From Caprimulgus europaeus (lineage: Eukaryota > Chordata > Aves > Caprimulgiformes > Caprimulgidae), in the NCBI GenBank assembly GCA_907165065.1, contig OU015528.1:44073515-44137514 (forward strand): a stretch of 64,000 nucleotides of DNA. Reading direction: 5' to 3'. Of the stretch, positions 21,801-35,200 are shown in pieces; the stretch's first letter is position 1, and the number at the start of each line of letters is the position of its first letter. The notes under the pieces were generated by a model, which searched no databases, was not told where the DNA came from, and worked only from the letters and a program-made list of their open reading frames with translations. Made by a program: the position numbers and the translations under genes.

Positions 21801-22688
21801 ATCAGAGCTGAAAACTCTGGCTGAACAAGGATAGCATCAAGGTCCTCAGGCATGTTAAGAAATACTGCTTGTAATTTGCCCAGACTCCTCTGAAGTGAGA
21901 TCTCATCCTGGGCACTCACAAGCATGTCTGGGCAGACACCACACAGCCTGGACTGAACAAATAGCATAGATAGCTTTCTTTAGCAGGAGCTGGTGTCATT
22001 TTGGCTCAGATGGTCTCACTCAGAGGAAATAAGAAGTTTGAGAGACTTCTTCAGAAGGTGTGCTCAAATACATTTATTTTGTAAATGCCTGACTTCTGCA
22101 GGTCTTTGGCTGAAGTTGCAGGTGGCCCATTTAACAGTCTGGAATCTGTTTTAAAGTACTCCATGGTGGCCAAGCAGACTGCATCCCCTCCATAGCTTTT
22201 GGAATTGGGATGTGTCAGGACCAGTGGTGAGACTTTCCTTTACTCATTGCCTCTGTGAGCCAGGAGTGCAAACAGTCAGTAATGCAAGATTTGGGCTTTT
22301 GTGAAGAATAGAGCATGCATGCCAGCTCCCCAAACTGGCATCTTTCACCCTCCCACATGCATTAGTGAGGGCTGGGCTGTGGGGAGCACTGTGTGGGACT
22401 GGCAGCAAGATACCCCAGCCACCCTCCAAGGAGCCCATGACCCCACTGAGCATTCACCATCTCCACCAAGATGGGTCTCAGAAGCAGTGCAGACCAACCA
22501 TAGATGGTCTTGTGACAAAATCAGGTATAACCCCTTAAAGCCTCCTCAGCATCTCTCCCCACCTGCTTTTTACAAAGCATAGCACTAAACCTTCTCAGTG
22601 TCATTCCACTCCCAGAATATAAAAATGAATATTTCTTCTGAGAGTCAATAGATTTCTCTTTTCAGTGGTGAATATTTTTCTTTCTTGG

Positions 22689-22734
22689 GTGTTTTTTTTT
22701 TGTTTGTTTTGTTTTTTTTGTTTTGTTTTGTTTT
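22689..22734. repeat. T-rich (GTTTT)n-like low-complexity tract
   Basis: Runs of T are separated by single G, forming GTTT, GTTTT and GT8 units. It may be the decayed tail of an old insertion, but no element body is recognisable beside it. Confidence 0.85.
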
Positions 22735-24959
22735 CTGTCTGATTCCCCTCATTAGCTTAGCAGCACCTCCTGGCAGGGTAAACTTTACACCAATGTATGA
22801 CCTGACAAAGGGAGGCTAAAAGTCTACCAAATAGCTCAAAGAAATGAACAAACAAGCAGGCACAGACATGTAGGGCAGCCCCTTTTCCTCTGGGACAACA
22901 ACGTATATCTTATCAAAAGGAAATCCTGCTTATGACCTCTTGATACTGCACAGCCTCACTCCCCAAATTTATTAGAAGTATGCAGCTACACCGTGTTCTG
23001 GCTTAAGCTTGCATTTAATGTATAATCGCACCCCATGCCTATTCCCAGCTGGCAGCAAACCTCAAACCGCGGGGCGAATCCCCATGCACGCAAAAAGGCA
23101 ATGGAAGTTAAATGGCGTTTCTGGGACGCAGGCCCACTGGCAGGTGAGATTTTCCAGATGTCAGTCCAGCTCATGGGGCGCAGTGCTTGCCCTTCTTACA
23201 CTGCCAATATCCATCAGGATCCTGACCCCCAGGTTTTCCTCCAGTTAAGCTCTGGGGCACCCTGAGTGTCTGAGGCAGTCCAATGAGGGAAGTATTCATC
23301 CAGTCTTGCTTTTAAATAAATACTTCCTACTAAACCCTAAAAAGGAGGAAGCAATGTTACCAGACAAACCTGCAAAACAATGCAAGAGGCTCGGCTGGAC
23401 ATATTTACTTTTTTTGCTAAAATATGTAGCTGGACAATAGCCATGGCAGGCTTCAACCCAGGTAATGTGAAACAGGTTGTACGTTTATGTGAAGACATTG
23501 ATAAAAGCTCAGAGAACATATCTTTAAACTTTTTTTAAAATAGATGTTTATAAAATCACAAGTGGTCTGGAGAGGATGAACTGGGAATGGTTATTTATTG
23601 TTGCTCATAAAAGGAGAACTAGGAGGCACCCAAAGACATTTTTGACAAGCATGCAAGCAAACAAAAGCACTTTTTCATGCAGTTAAATGAGTTAAAGACA
23701 GCCATGTATACTATGGAACTCATTGTCACAGGGTGTTGTGGACACTGGGAGTATAAACAGGTTCAAAAGAGCCAAACAGTCATGAAGCCTAGATCTAACA
23801 GTGCCTTTAAAACATTTTTGAGTGGATGCAGCTTCCAACTCCTGAAATCTCTAAAGTGTGCATTTTTATAACCCGGAGAGAAAAAATCACTGCATACTCA
23901 TCTTTCTTATGCTGTTCTCCTTAAACAGGGAGAAGATACTGAGAGAGGTGAGCCTGTGGTTTGGCCTGCTTCTGGAAGCTCTTAAACAATTATGTTCTTA
24001 ATTAGACATATCAGTTTTGTCTCTGGCAGGCCATACGTCCTACGAGGTGCTCATTTGGACTCAGAAGTGTTGTAGTGTCTGGCTGGAAGGACACAGGGCT
24101 GCTCAGCGTAGGTCTTGTCACAAACACCAGCTGGGATTTTGGATGACATTGTGCAAGTCCAAGCTCTGCCACAGACTCCTAGTGTGGCTCATTTCCAATT
24201 TTTTGCTAAATAAGAGTAGTTTCCCCTTTGTCTATCTTGTGACGACAAAGCTTTGCAGGGAAGGCGTATGGACTATACACAGAACCTAGTATCTATCATG
24301 GGGCCTCTGCTGCCTCTTTGGATACAACTACTTTAAGAAGCAAGAGAACACTGAAAAGAAAGAAATCACTCTAGCTTCCTCCCCTGATGGGAGGAGGGCA
24401 GAAGTTAGGAAGAAAAGACTATTACCACAGGGCCCTTCACACTTGGTTATGTTGGTGTTGCTTTCCCAACAGTATGGAAGAGGTTGCCACGTCAGAGAAA
24501 TGAGTCTGCACAGTCTCAGGCCAAAATGAGCTCCTTGGCAGCAGTTAGTGTGATAGAGTGCTCATCCATCAGCAAAGATTACAAATATTTTTAATTCCAC
24601 ATTGTGACTCATGTTCCGTCCTTCAGTTGCTTGTTTATGTTGCTAAGTAAATATTAGTTGCAAGAGGAAATTTTTACCGTGAATTTCCAAAGAATTCTTG
24701 GGTTTTTTAAGATATTTAGTTAATTGGAAAGACGTTGCCAGTTGCAGCCTGGCAATTCACGCCCCTGCCTTGGCCACTGTGCTCAGAGGGCTGGAGTTCG
24801 CCGTCTTCAGGGAGTGGGGTCAGGCAGCAGCACAGAAGCCAACAACTTACTAGGTTTGCTTGAGGTTTTGTTAGGAAGCCAAGCTTGCGCAAACCTAATC
24901 TGGTTGATCTAGACCAGAGGTCCTCAAACTACGGCCCACAGGCCGGACACGGCCCCCCA

Positions 24960-25390
24960 GGGTCCTCAGTCTGGCCCACCGGTATTTACAGAGCTCCCCG
25001 CCGGGGGCTGGGGGGAACCAAGCAGCCGCAGGTGACTTCCTGCCACTTCATCCGCGCGGTGGCCTCTGCAGCCCCCAAGCACCCGCCAGGACTGGGCTGG
25101 AACCAGCGCCTCGTCCTCGACCTGCCCCCTGCGGCGGGCGAGAGGCGTGGGCATCTCCTCTGCCGGGCAAGCTCTGTCAGCAGCCTCTGGACCGCGAGGC
25201 CCAGCCAGCTCGGGCGAATCACCAGAGCCCCGGCGCGGCAAAGTTCCTTCAGTCCCTTCTGGCCACCCTTTCTGGACTGTGCGGCCGGGCTGAGGAGGGG
25301 GGCGGCGGCATCAGCGAGGTGGGCGACTCCCTCGTCTCTCCCTCCCTCCCTCCCTCCAGCTCCCAGGCAGGACAAGCAAGCCAGCACCAG
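24960..25390. other. GC-rich, CpG-containing block inside the hAT element
   Basis: Composition jumps to strongly GC-rich immediately after the left end and falls again where transposase homology starts. A (CCCT)n tract, CTCCCTCCCTCCCTCCCTCC, lies near 25340. No coding similarity was recognised in any frame. It may be the element's own 5' promoter region, or sequence captured between the ends. Confidence 0.6.
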
Positions 25391-25401
25391 TGGTTTCTTG
25401 T

Positions 25402-26295
25402 GTTAACTTCATTAGAGCTCATGCACAAAACCACAGACAGTTTCAGGAATTTCTGTCTGAGCTAAATGTTGCCCATGAAGATATTCTGTACCACACAGAA
25501 GTCCGTTGGCTGAGTCGAGGAAGAGTTTTGAAATGATTTTATGACTTACTTCCACAGGTTTATGATTTTATGCTTTCTAAAAACAAAGAAGTACCAGAGC
25601 TCAGAGATGCAGAATGGAAATAGCACCTTGCGTTTCTGACAGATGTAACAGAGCTACTCAACAATTTCAATGTCCAGCTTCAAGGAAAGGGGAAGCTCAT
25701 CTGTGCTATGTATTCACATGTGAAAGCATTTCAAGTCAAATTAGACCTGCTCATTAACCAAGTAAAGGAGGAAAACTTCTGCCATCTCCCCACAACTCAA
25801 AACCTGTCTGCAGAAAAACCAGCAGTTCCATTCCCAAACAAAACATGTATGGATGTACTAGAAATGTTGCAAAAGGAGTTTCAAATTAGATTTAAAGAGC
25901 TTTGTCTCCATGAACAGGACCTACAGCTGTTCCGGAACCCATTTTCTGTTGACATTGAAACTGTTGATCCGATTTACCAAATGGAATTGGCCGAACTACA
26001 GACTTGTGACTCGCTGAAAGGTGCATTCAAATCAAGCAGCCTTACTAATTTCTATGCATCTCTCCCCTCAGAGACATATCATCATCTCAGGAACCATGCA
26101 CTCAAAATTGCAACCGTCTTTGGCAGCACCTATGTCTGTGAGCAGACTTTTTCCCGAATGAAACATCTGAAATCTCCACTCAGACCCAGACGAACTGACG
26201 AACACTTGCATCACTTGCTACGACTGGCAGTGACAAACATGGAACCCAACATTGACCATCTCATTAGCCAAAAGCAGGCCCATAGTTCACATTGA
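25402..26295 (+). pseudogene. hAT (Charlie/GTF2IRD2-ZBED5-like) transposase remnant
   Basis: A single frame runs from about 25402 to the TGA at 26293-26295. It is broken by TGA at 25534 and TAG at 25621; both look like single C-to-T changes. Before the first stop lies [13 protein letters not shown], the hAT RW motif. From the Met at 25708, 195 codons are open and hold the C-terminal dimerisation region: SSLTNFYASLP, then VCEQTFSRMKHLKSPLRP, where Glu145 of this segment is in the place of the third catalytic acidic residue. The same domain occurs in domesticated genes such as GTF2IRD2 and ZBED5. The N-terminal half is missing, so this copy cannot encode an active enzyme. Confidence 0.9.
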
Positions 26296-29200
26296 AATAT
26301 TATTTGTTTTTGTTGATTACAATTGTTCTTCATTTTAAATATTGCATTCTTTTCCTGTTTTTTGTGCAGTACTACAAATAAAATATGTGCAGTGTGCTCA
26401 GGAATTCGTTCATTTTTTTCCAAACTATAGTCTGGCCCCCGACAGTGTCTGAGGGACAGTGAACCGGCCCCCTGTTTAAAAAGTTTGAGGACCCCTGATC
26501 TAGACGTTTTAGCCATTGTTTCCAGTTTATGATGAAAACTTCCACATAAAGATTTATTTAACTCCATGAAAACTCCAGTGAGGATTTCTGGCCATCCCCA
26601 TAACGGCAACCAGTTAACAAATATTGCCACAATTTCCAAAATCTGTTTTGCCAAGCAGATGTCACTTGGCTTGTCCCAAGAGTAGTTTTGTACTAACAGT
26701 GTTAGCTCCCTGTGGTACAGTCTCTTCTCATGGGGAAGCTGTAGAACATTATGGTACATGAGACAAAGGAGAGCACAGGGTTGTGTTTTCTTCACAAAAC
26801 AAAACCAGCCACGTTAACCCCACCGTCACTTTGTACCCTGTGAATCCAGGTAGACTAGTGGTCTGTCAGACCAGCACAGATGATATGAAGCCACGTTTCA
26901 CCACGTGCGGGGGTCATCGGCAGAGGCTCAGTTCCAGCCACAAGAAGCAAGGCAAGCAAAGCACTCTGAAGGCCAAGCTGGAGCCCTGCTTTGCGGTGTT
27001 GAGGCTGAATGTAGCCAGAAGTTGAACCTCAATACTAATAGCCTGAAACCATATTGTTCCAACACCAGAGGCTCCTGGGATCTGCTTAGTCTCATGTATT
27101 GCCATTCTTGGTGTCTGCCACAGTAGCTTAGCTTGTTATCCAGGAAAATCCTTTTGTAGGAGTAGCCTGGGAACCCTTAAGAAAGAAAGACTGCATTTGC
27201 AACATTAGACTAGGCTTCCTAGACTTATCTCCTCAAAAATCTACTGCTGTGGAGTGGTGACACCTAATGGTAGGGACACAATGTAAGACATGGATAGGGT
27301 GCAAATGAGCTAAAAGAACTATGTCACTCGTCATGGATATGAAGTAAATGTCAGGATATCTTAAATGACTTACACCCCCAAATGTGCAGAATTTTAATGC
27401 AATGTCTCCTTTTCAGTCTTCACTATCTCAGTGTAATATATTATTAAGATCTGCTCATGGAGACTTCATTTCAAGTTCTGATATTACACTAGCCCTTTCC
27501 CCCTCCTGTGTTATCCTCTGCTCTCCTGACTCTGGCCTACCTTTTTTATTAAACCCTGCAATTTGTAGCTTGTCTCAGAGCAGCTTGTTCAGATTAGACT
27601 TGCCTAGGGGCTAGTTTAAATTGCTCACATGACTTCTCGTAAGAAACATTACACACATGTTAAATTCATGAGCCAAAGTAGTGGAGTGCTTGTGTGTGGA
27701 GCACTCTCCATTTCCCTTTGCCCTTTCCAGGTGGCTTTTTCCTCATCTTTCCACACCTTTCCCACATTCTCCTTTGCTTCCCCCCCCCCACCTTTCCATG
27801 CCTTTGTATGGAAACAAAGAGAAACTTGTCTCTGTACAACAAGATACAGCAATCCAGTCTGACTATTTAAATATTCAGGATTGGAATCTGCCCCTATAAA
27901 ACCCATTCGTAGATAATTGTAATATAGTATGCAAACATAGCTGAAATGTGCAAAGAGAGCAGAGGGAGCCATTCACACATCCAGTGCATTAATACACGAA
28001 GGAGGCATTTTTGCCTCTGGTTCTGGAATGCACAAAGCAACAGTGGTTGTTTCCACTTAAATTTTGTTTCAGATTTCCCTGAATTGCTCTCAGTGCAGAG
28101 AATAGCAGTTTTCTGCAGTCCTACTCTCAGCAGGGCCCCAACGTGCCTTCCAGAGCTGAGAGCAGGACTCTTGCCACTTTGATTACTGGGGCACCTTTCC
28201 TGCAAAGAGCATCCCTAGACAGTGGCAAACACCCACTTATGGCTCGGTTACTCAGGAATACAGCCTCCTTCTAACTTTGGTTTCTTCTAGCTCTTTGCTG
28301 GAAGGCAGGCAGGTGGTCAGTGTGCTGGTGCAGGCAGACAGGTTTGTTTGGCTTGGAGGTGAGCATCTTCAGAAAAAAATCACTGTCGGTGTATCTGAGA
28401 CTAGTCACGAATAGGGGGGTAACAACCAACTATGCTGTGTGCTGAAGAAATGATGCTCAGTAAAATTAAATGAAAATAAGTAACAGGGAAATGAAAAAAA
28501 AATCCTGCTAGTGCCTGTGTTGAGGGGAAGGCTGTGGTATTTCGCCCTCTTTAGGCATCGTGGAGGAGAGCCATTATGAATCACTTGACAAGAGGAAAAT
28601 CATCTGCTAGAGGTCACACCTCCTTAGATGCCAGATAGTTCAAATGTGAGATGCTACCAGGCCTTCCTAGTCCCACCTCACATAAAACTACTTCTCTGCT
28701 TATAGTTACCTAATAGATTGTGGCTATTTCAAGTGCAAGTGGCAATACGGCAATGCAATTAAGCCAGTCGTCTGTTCCAGCTAGCAGAGCACGGGCAGGC
28801 TGTTTCCACAGCGGGGAGAGCTGGCTGGAGGAATGGTACAGCCACACTGTTTTCCCATCTGGATGTAATGTGAGCTGTTAGTGCTATGTAAAACTGGATG
28901 GTAAATGGTTTAGAGGCTGGTCCTGAAGGACCACATCTCCCTCAATGGACCTCCATGGAAACTCAGATAATCAGCAGCATTTTTCCTGTAAGTCTATAAA
29001 TGTGTGCCCAGGACATGAGTCATTTTCAGCAGAAGGACCTCAGCTGTGCAGCACCCTCCTCCCAGCAGCCTGCCAGACCTTACAGGTCTGCGGTAACGCT
29101 TACCTTGCTGCTATCATGCCTTGATTCTCCATCTGAATCAGATGCCCTAAGCAGGCTGGGAAGCTGCTGTTGTGCTTTTTGATCCTTTGGTCTAAAGCTC

Positions 29201-32200
29201 TCCCAAAATTAAAATTCAGTTACAGGGAGTTCCCTTCCTGGGAGCCTTCCTGCCCCATTCCCAGGGCTGGAAGACTTCTGTCAGCCTCAGACCTAGACCC
29301 TAGACCTGTCAGCCCTCCTGTACCCTGTACTCTCCTTCTCTTCCAGCCTCCTTGCTGTCCCAGAATATTTCCCCAGCACTTCAAGAAATGTAGTCCAGGA
29401 GAAATCGCCATCCTTCCTACAACAGTCTGCCATCTGTGCGGCACAGAACTGCAGGCTGCTTGCCTTCACTCCACACCTCTTTTCGTTTCCCATGGCCTCT
29501 TCCACCACAGACTTTCCTGTGATCTTTTCTGTAACTCCATCGGGGCCAAATGCTTCCCCATACTGAGCTATGGAGAAACTCCCACCCATTCTGAAAACTA
29601 TTCCCATAAATGACCATGACGAATGACTACTCACTCCCCAACCACCCCCACTCCCATTGCTTTCTGCTGTAGTGAGCCTCTCCTTTTAAATTAATTACTG
29701 GGAATTATGGAAGGTTCTTTTTCATACAACCAGCAAAGGACAAACATGTCCAAAACCAACTTGTTATCAAAGACCAGGCTCTCTTGATTCAGGACAGCAA
29801 AGGTTCTTCCCAGAAATTTTTCAGTGCTTGGTTACACAGCTGTTTGGGTTAAAACAGTAAAGTCACAAGTGCTTTCCTTAGATCATATATGATTAAAATG
29901 GACAATGAGGACCCAGATATGCACATAATTGCTGTCAGTAAGTATCTACTTATTGTTAAGTGTGCCTTAAGAATATGTACTCACTTGCTTTGTCTGCATC
30001 CCCACCAGGGGTCCTGGCCTGCTTAGCCATGGCAGCACAGCAGCGCAGCGGGTTGGAGCAACTGCACAGTGGTTAGAGAGCTACTAATGCTAGAGGAGGG
30101 TAGCTTACCTTCTTCAAGGAATACAATTCAAGGCTGTTATACTTTTAATCTAAAAAATACAAAATGCATTCACCTGTAATGGGACGTTATTTATTAATGC
30201 ATAAAAGTAAACAATAACTTAATGCAGCTGAGGCAGTGGAGCACCTGCTTTCCTGGCATGCTTGGTTGTAAAAGCAATCTGGTGTATTGCATCACAATGT
30301 ACTCAAAATCGTCTTTATTATCTATTATTGTATTAGTGATTCTTAATTTGGACTACACAAAGCTACTACACAAAACTATACAGAGAAGGCCAAATTCTCT
30401 GCTAATATCAATCATGTTAGAAGGAGATCTTTTCCATCTACTGACATCCCGCCCAGTCCAGCCTCAACTAAGACTTCCTGATGATAGCCAAGTGATACCG
30501 TGTAGATGTGGTACTTCCTGGCAATATTTGGTATTAGATAGTTGAATATTTTGTAGAAAATTGTGACTGTATTTGCAAAGTGGCAGAAATAAATTTTTAA
30601 GAATTTGGATTTCCAGGTTAAGCACAAAAGCTGACTGAGAATTCATAAATACAGTCAGCATCTGCATGGAAAGAAGAGTCTTCCATAAGCCATACATCTT
30701 GTACTGAAGTACAGGCAAAAATATTCTTAATGCCTTTACAGTGTTATTATTAGATGCCCCTTTAATTTACATTCATGAATAAGTGCAATGCAAGTTATTT
30801 TACTTAGATTTTTATTTACTACATGGCTATTGCACCAATTATAGAAAAAAAACACTCCCACGCTTTTCCTTACAGACATCACTCTGGAGAGACAAGCCAT
30901 TATAATTTCCAATTTGGTACATATTTTTGTGTACATCCAAAAGATGTATATTCTAGTCATGTTTTTATTGGATGTACTGACTTATTTGGCCCTGATGCTG
31001 TGCTCTGTATAAAAAAATATTTTCTATTTTGGCATCCTGAGGGTGGCAGTAGGAGATTTTACAACAGAGTTTGCAGAAAACAATGATCTAGCAGTAAACA
31101 GCCTCCTTATGTCTTCAAGAGGAAAAGCTGCCTAACACATCCTACCATTGCTTATCTTGTTCTCTCCATTCGAGCACAACTCAGCTGACACGTTTTCATT
31201 TACACATGTCAGATAAATAACCAGGAATCATAAGCTCTTCAAAGAGCACCAACAGAAGTGAGCAATTGCCTGAAACACAGAAATTTCCCTCAGAAAAGTT
31301 TTCTTAAGAGGTGAAAGGAAGAAGCATAAAGGAAGAGGAAATCTGCAGACAGGGGACCCCTAGCCGTGCCCTTCGGATAGCAAAACACACCACCACACAC
31401 CAACCATCTCCATGAGCATTTCTTCGCCTTTGACAGGGTATTCATCTTGCACCTGCTTTGACAATGAAAGGAGGTTGTATCCATGGTGATCAGAAGCTGT
31501 CACCATACATGGTTTGTGTAGGAGGCAGGAGCAAACTTGCTGCATTGCAGACATGCAGCACCAAGCACATGCTTTCCCAATGTTCTCACCCGCTTCACAG
31601 CTTGCTGCAGCCAGGTGGTGTGAAAACAAGACCTTTTTTCCCCTCTGTCTCCTCTTGCTGTGTGCTCTGTCACTGTGTCTAATGTTCATCCACTTGACAC
31701 CATGTCCAATGGGGACATGAGATGGCTGGGACAGCCCTAGCCTGGACTGGGTCAGCCCTGGTGCCCAGGCTGGGCATCCCCAGCAGCAGCAGCTCCATTT
31801 GGAGATGGAAGAGGAGACACACTGGGTCATTCACCACCCAGGAGGGGCAGCAAGGGTGGCTCTGAGCTGTGCTGGTGACTGTGGCACTGTGAAGATCACA
31901 AGGTAACAAGAGGCACCACAGCTGGCCATGGTGGGGGCCTGGGGTTCTGGCATGCCACCAGCAGAACCAAAGACTGTCTTGGTCCTGCGGACCTTATGGT
32001 GCCAATGTGTCCATGACACAATTCGAGAAGGACTAAAAAGACAAAAAAGCAGGCAAGCACAGGTACAAACTTGCCATGAAGGGACACAAGTGGGTAGATG
32101 CACAGTCCCTGCCTCTGCTGCCCTCTCCTTCCTTAGGCTTGCAGCTGACACAGTGGCCATGTTAACTATGAGCAATTGACGAGAGACTTAAACAGCTCAA

Positions 32201-35200
32201 CAAGTCTGCCAGATTTTTTGTCCTTAAAATGTAAACAGTGCTAATTAAAAGTAGTAATAGGGCTTTAAGAGAGATTAAAAAGAAAAAAACCCTCTTTCCA
32301 CTGAACTGCCAGAGACTCCTTAAAAATTATGTTACAGGAAATGAATGCCTGGAAGTGGAGCAGAATGAATACATTCACTACCCATATTGCAGAGGCAGAC
32401 TCTGCTGCACAGATCCTTGGGAAGAGAAGCTGTGAGTGCCAGTAGCCTGATCCTTATCCTGCACTTTGGTGGAAAGGAGGAGCAGCTCCGCAGGGTGCTC
32501 AGGGACTTAAACCAACTCTAAAACTGATTTGCAAGAGACCTGAATCACACCGTCTTGTGCCCAGCCCAGAATAGTGAGCTGAGATTGGTAACTGTTGCCA
32601 AGGCTGTTGTTAAAAAAGTGATCTCAAACAAAACTGGGATATTACTGAAAATTAAACAAAAAAACGTAGTCGGACCTTAATAACCGGGACCATGTACCAG
32701 CTATTGTTTCACAGACTGAAATCCTAAACCTGTATTAAGGCTATCAGAAAGTGAATTTGGAGCATTAAAAATTTATAAAGCCTTTTGAGTCCCTAGAAAG
32801 ATCATTACTAGGCAACATATTACAGTAGTTCCCGTCACAAGGTGCTGAGATGATACAGAGCCGGCTTCTTTCCTATCATCCCAGCTCCCTCTACCCTCAT
32901 GGTGCAGAAGAGGGATCCTACTGAACACTTCAGTGCTATAAAGTGCCTTTGTGCAAGAAGCTCTTGGCCACCACGAGGAGCATCAAGTCAGCAGGAGTCT
33001 GCTGAGACAGGCAGGGTGGGAGGACTGAGATCTCCAGTTACCAGCATCCCTCGGGTGGAACAACAAACAGCCTGGTTATTTCCCACATTTGCTAATCAGT
33101 GGAGCTTTGACCTTTCCCTTCATGCAGGTTAGCCCTTTCCCCCTCTATTTAGTAGATTGAATCTGACTCAAAATGCTCCAGAGGAAACACTTCCAATGAA
33201 CAAGTTTCATAAGAATTATTTGACTCTAAAATGGCTTAGTATTTCAGAGGTACCGCTACTGACTTCATCCAGTCCCTTTTTATGGTGCATGCAGTTTTCT
33301 CATTTACTGCTGGGTGGTTTTGTGGCAAAAGCACTCAAGGGGCTCGCAGTCTCCTCAAGGCTCTCTCTTTCTCTTTCAGCCATAACATTGAATGTGACAC
33401 TTTCTCTGCCATAGCTTCTGTAGTTTTGAATAGGAAAAATAATAAGCCACCTCTCAGAAGTATTGAACAGCTCTGTTCATGATATTTATGAAGTGCTTTG
33501 AGTTTTCAAGAGAAGGTGCAATGTGCTGTAAGTGAAAATTTTTGGTAGCTATTACGCATGTAAATAAAAGAGAATTTTTATTCAGCAAGTCTCAGATGAA
33601 GTGGAACAGTCATGTCAAATATTGTGCTGTGTTAGTAACAGACGGGTGAAAGGAAAACCAAGCCCCAGACTGTTGGGATTCCTACTGAATCTACACACAA
33701 ATGCATTGGCAGAGGTCAGCGTTAGGTCTAAGGCTCTGCTAAATGTTGGATAGGATTTACTAGGCTGTTGCTCTCTCAACCAGATTTATTGCCTAAAGGC
33801 TGGTTTATTTCTTACATCCTTATATCCATTGCTTTATATTGTGTTGGTTGTTTAAATACTTGTATGCATTCAGGAGCAGTAATTTCATCTCTCTAACAGA
33901 AAAATGTTGCAGCTGGCAGTGGCTCTGGGCCAATAATACACAGGATGTCAGAGCAGCCCTGTGTTCAGTGTTCCTCTGCCCCAGCAATCTGGATTATGTT
34001 TTTGTAAATTTATTTGATCATGGTGCTCATGAAAATTATAAATTAACATCAGGAAGTAGGAGCTGACATGTTCTCAGTGTATCTCAGGTAATCTTTGCCA
34101 TAGGTCTTCTGCTCAGTTCAGTCCTGATCTGCCACGCTCTGTCCTTTCTCCAGGCTACGCTCCTTTCAAGACTGATGCTGGTGGTATACCACAGAAGCTA
34201 CAGATGCTAAGAGAACCAAAGGACAAAGACAAACTTTGTGCAATTTGAGACTAGCATGAAAACCAGCCAAGTTCTCTGTAATGAGAGGAATATGAAATAA
34301 TAACACTTCAGTGCTGTAGCAACTGACCAACAATCACTGTTTTCATTAAAGCCCTGAGCATTTAAGAATATACTTAGCTACATCCCTGCTTTGCAATGCA
34401 TTCCTATGTTAGTTTAATCTCCTGTATTTTCACAAACCTGTTGATTGCCTTTATTTATGCTTTAAGTGAATAGTTACTCTTGAATGCGATCGTAAGGTTT
34501 GGTCCTTAGATGAAGAGAGAGTTAGGGATTGAAGATTGATACAAAGTGCAAATGATGCTGTTTAAGCCTGCAGTACTAATTTCACACACACATCACCTCA
34601 ATCTTTGTTTTTTAACCACTTTAAAAAGTGACTTAATTCTGCACTGGAAAAAATATTAGTCATCATCATAGATTTTGTCAATACTGAAAGAAAAGAATAA
34701 CAAAAAATTAGCACAGCATAGCAAGCTATCCACACTCTACATTTGCTAAGATGACATCCCAAATATGCCCCAGGAGGGAGGCTGGCAAGTGTGAAGTTGC
34801 CTCGGTGAAGCCATTTACACGAGCAAATCATTACCTTGCAGCGTGTGAGTCCAGATGAAGCTCATGCAACTAATCTGAGGAAAACAGTCACTTGTCCACT
34901 GAAGAGCTGTTCAGCAGGTTAGAACAAGAGAGATCAATAGAATCAGCTTTCACCTGTATTTCCATCATGAGAACTTACAGGAAATTAAATGGAATCTAAT
35001 GTAACACCCTAATTCCATACTGCCGTTTAATTGCATAGTAATATATCACATAAAGCATTCCCCAAAGTTTAGCCTGTCAGTTCATTCAGTTAATTAATTA
35101 GTTGAATATTTAGCACTTCTTCCCCTGTCTTCCTACCCTCTGTTCCCTCCTCTCTGAAAGAAAAATTGATTAGTTCATTCATTATTGGCTCCTGATGCAA

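Larger units (their letters stand above)
14466..24906. other. Intergenic stretch, no gene recognised
   Basis: Open frames here are short, overlap on both strands, lack family resemblance and show no supporting splice structure. Visible content is a 25-bp tandem duplication near 15.84 kb, a moderately GC-rich patch at 16.2-16.5 kb and another at 17.7-18.1 kb, and a T/G-rich simple repeat near 22.7 kb. I recognise no exon, retroelement or RNA gene. Confidence 0.6.
24915..26497 (+). mobile_element. Charlie-type hAT DNA transposon, internally rearranged
   Basis: The 1,583-bp element is bounded by a perfect 8-bp direct repeat ATCTAGAC (24907-24914 and 26498-26505), the hAT target-site length. The ends are inverted repeats: left CAGAGGTCCTCAAACT, right (reverse complement) CAGGGGTCCTCAAACT, one mismatch in 16. 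Inside, a GC-rich block (about 24.96-25.39 kb) precedes the C-terminal half of a hAT transposase and an AATAAA signal at 26377-26382. Complete autonomous relatives are typically longer, so the N-terminal coding part (BED finger, first catalytic Asp) appears to have been lost. Confidence 0.93.

Noticed and set aside
24885..25406. 173-codon plus-strand frame at the left of the hAT element
   Set aside because: It crosses the transposon boundary and target duplication, and it is in the GC-rich block. It is not the transposase frame.
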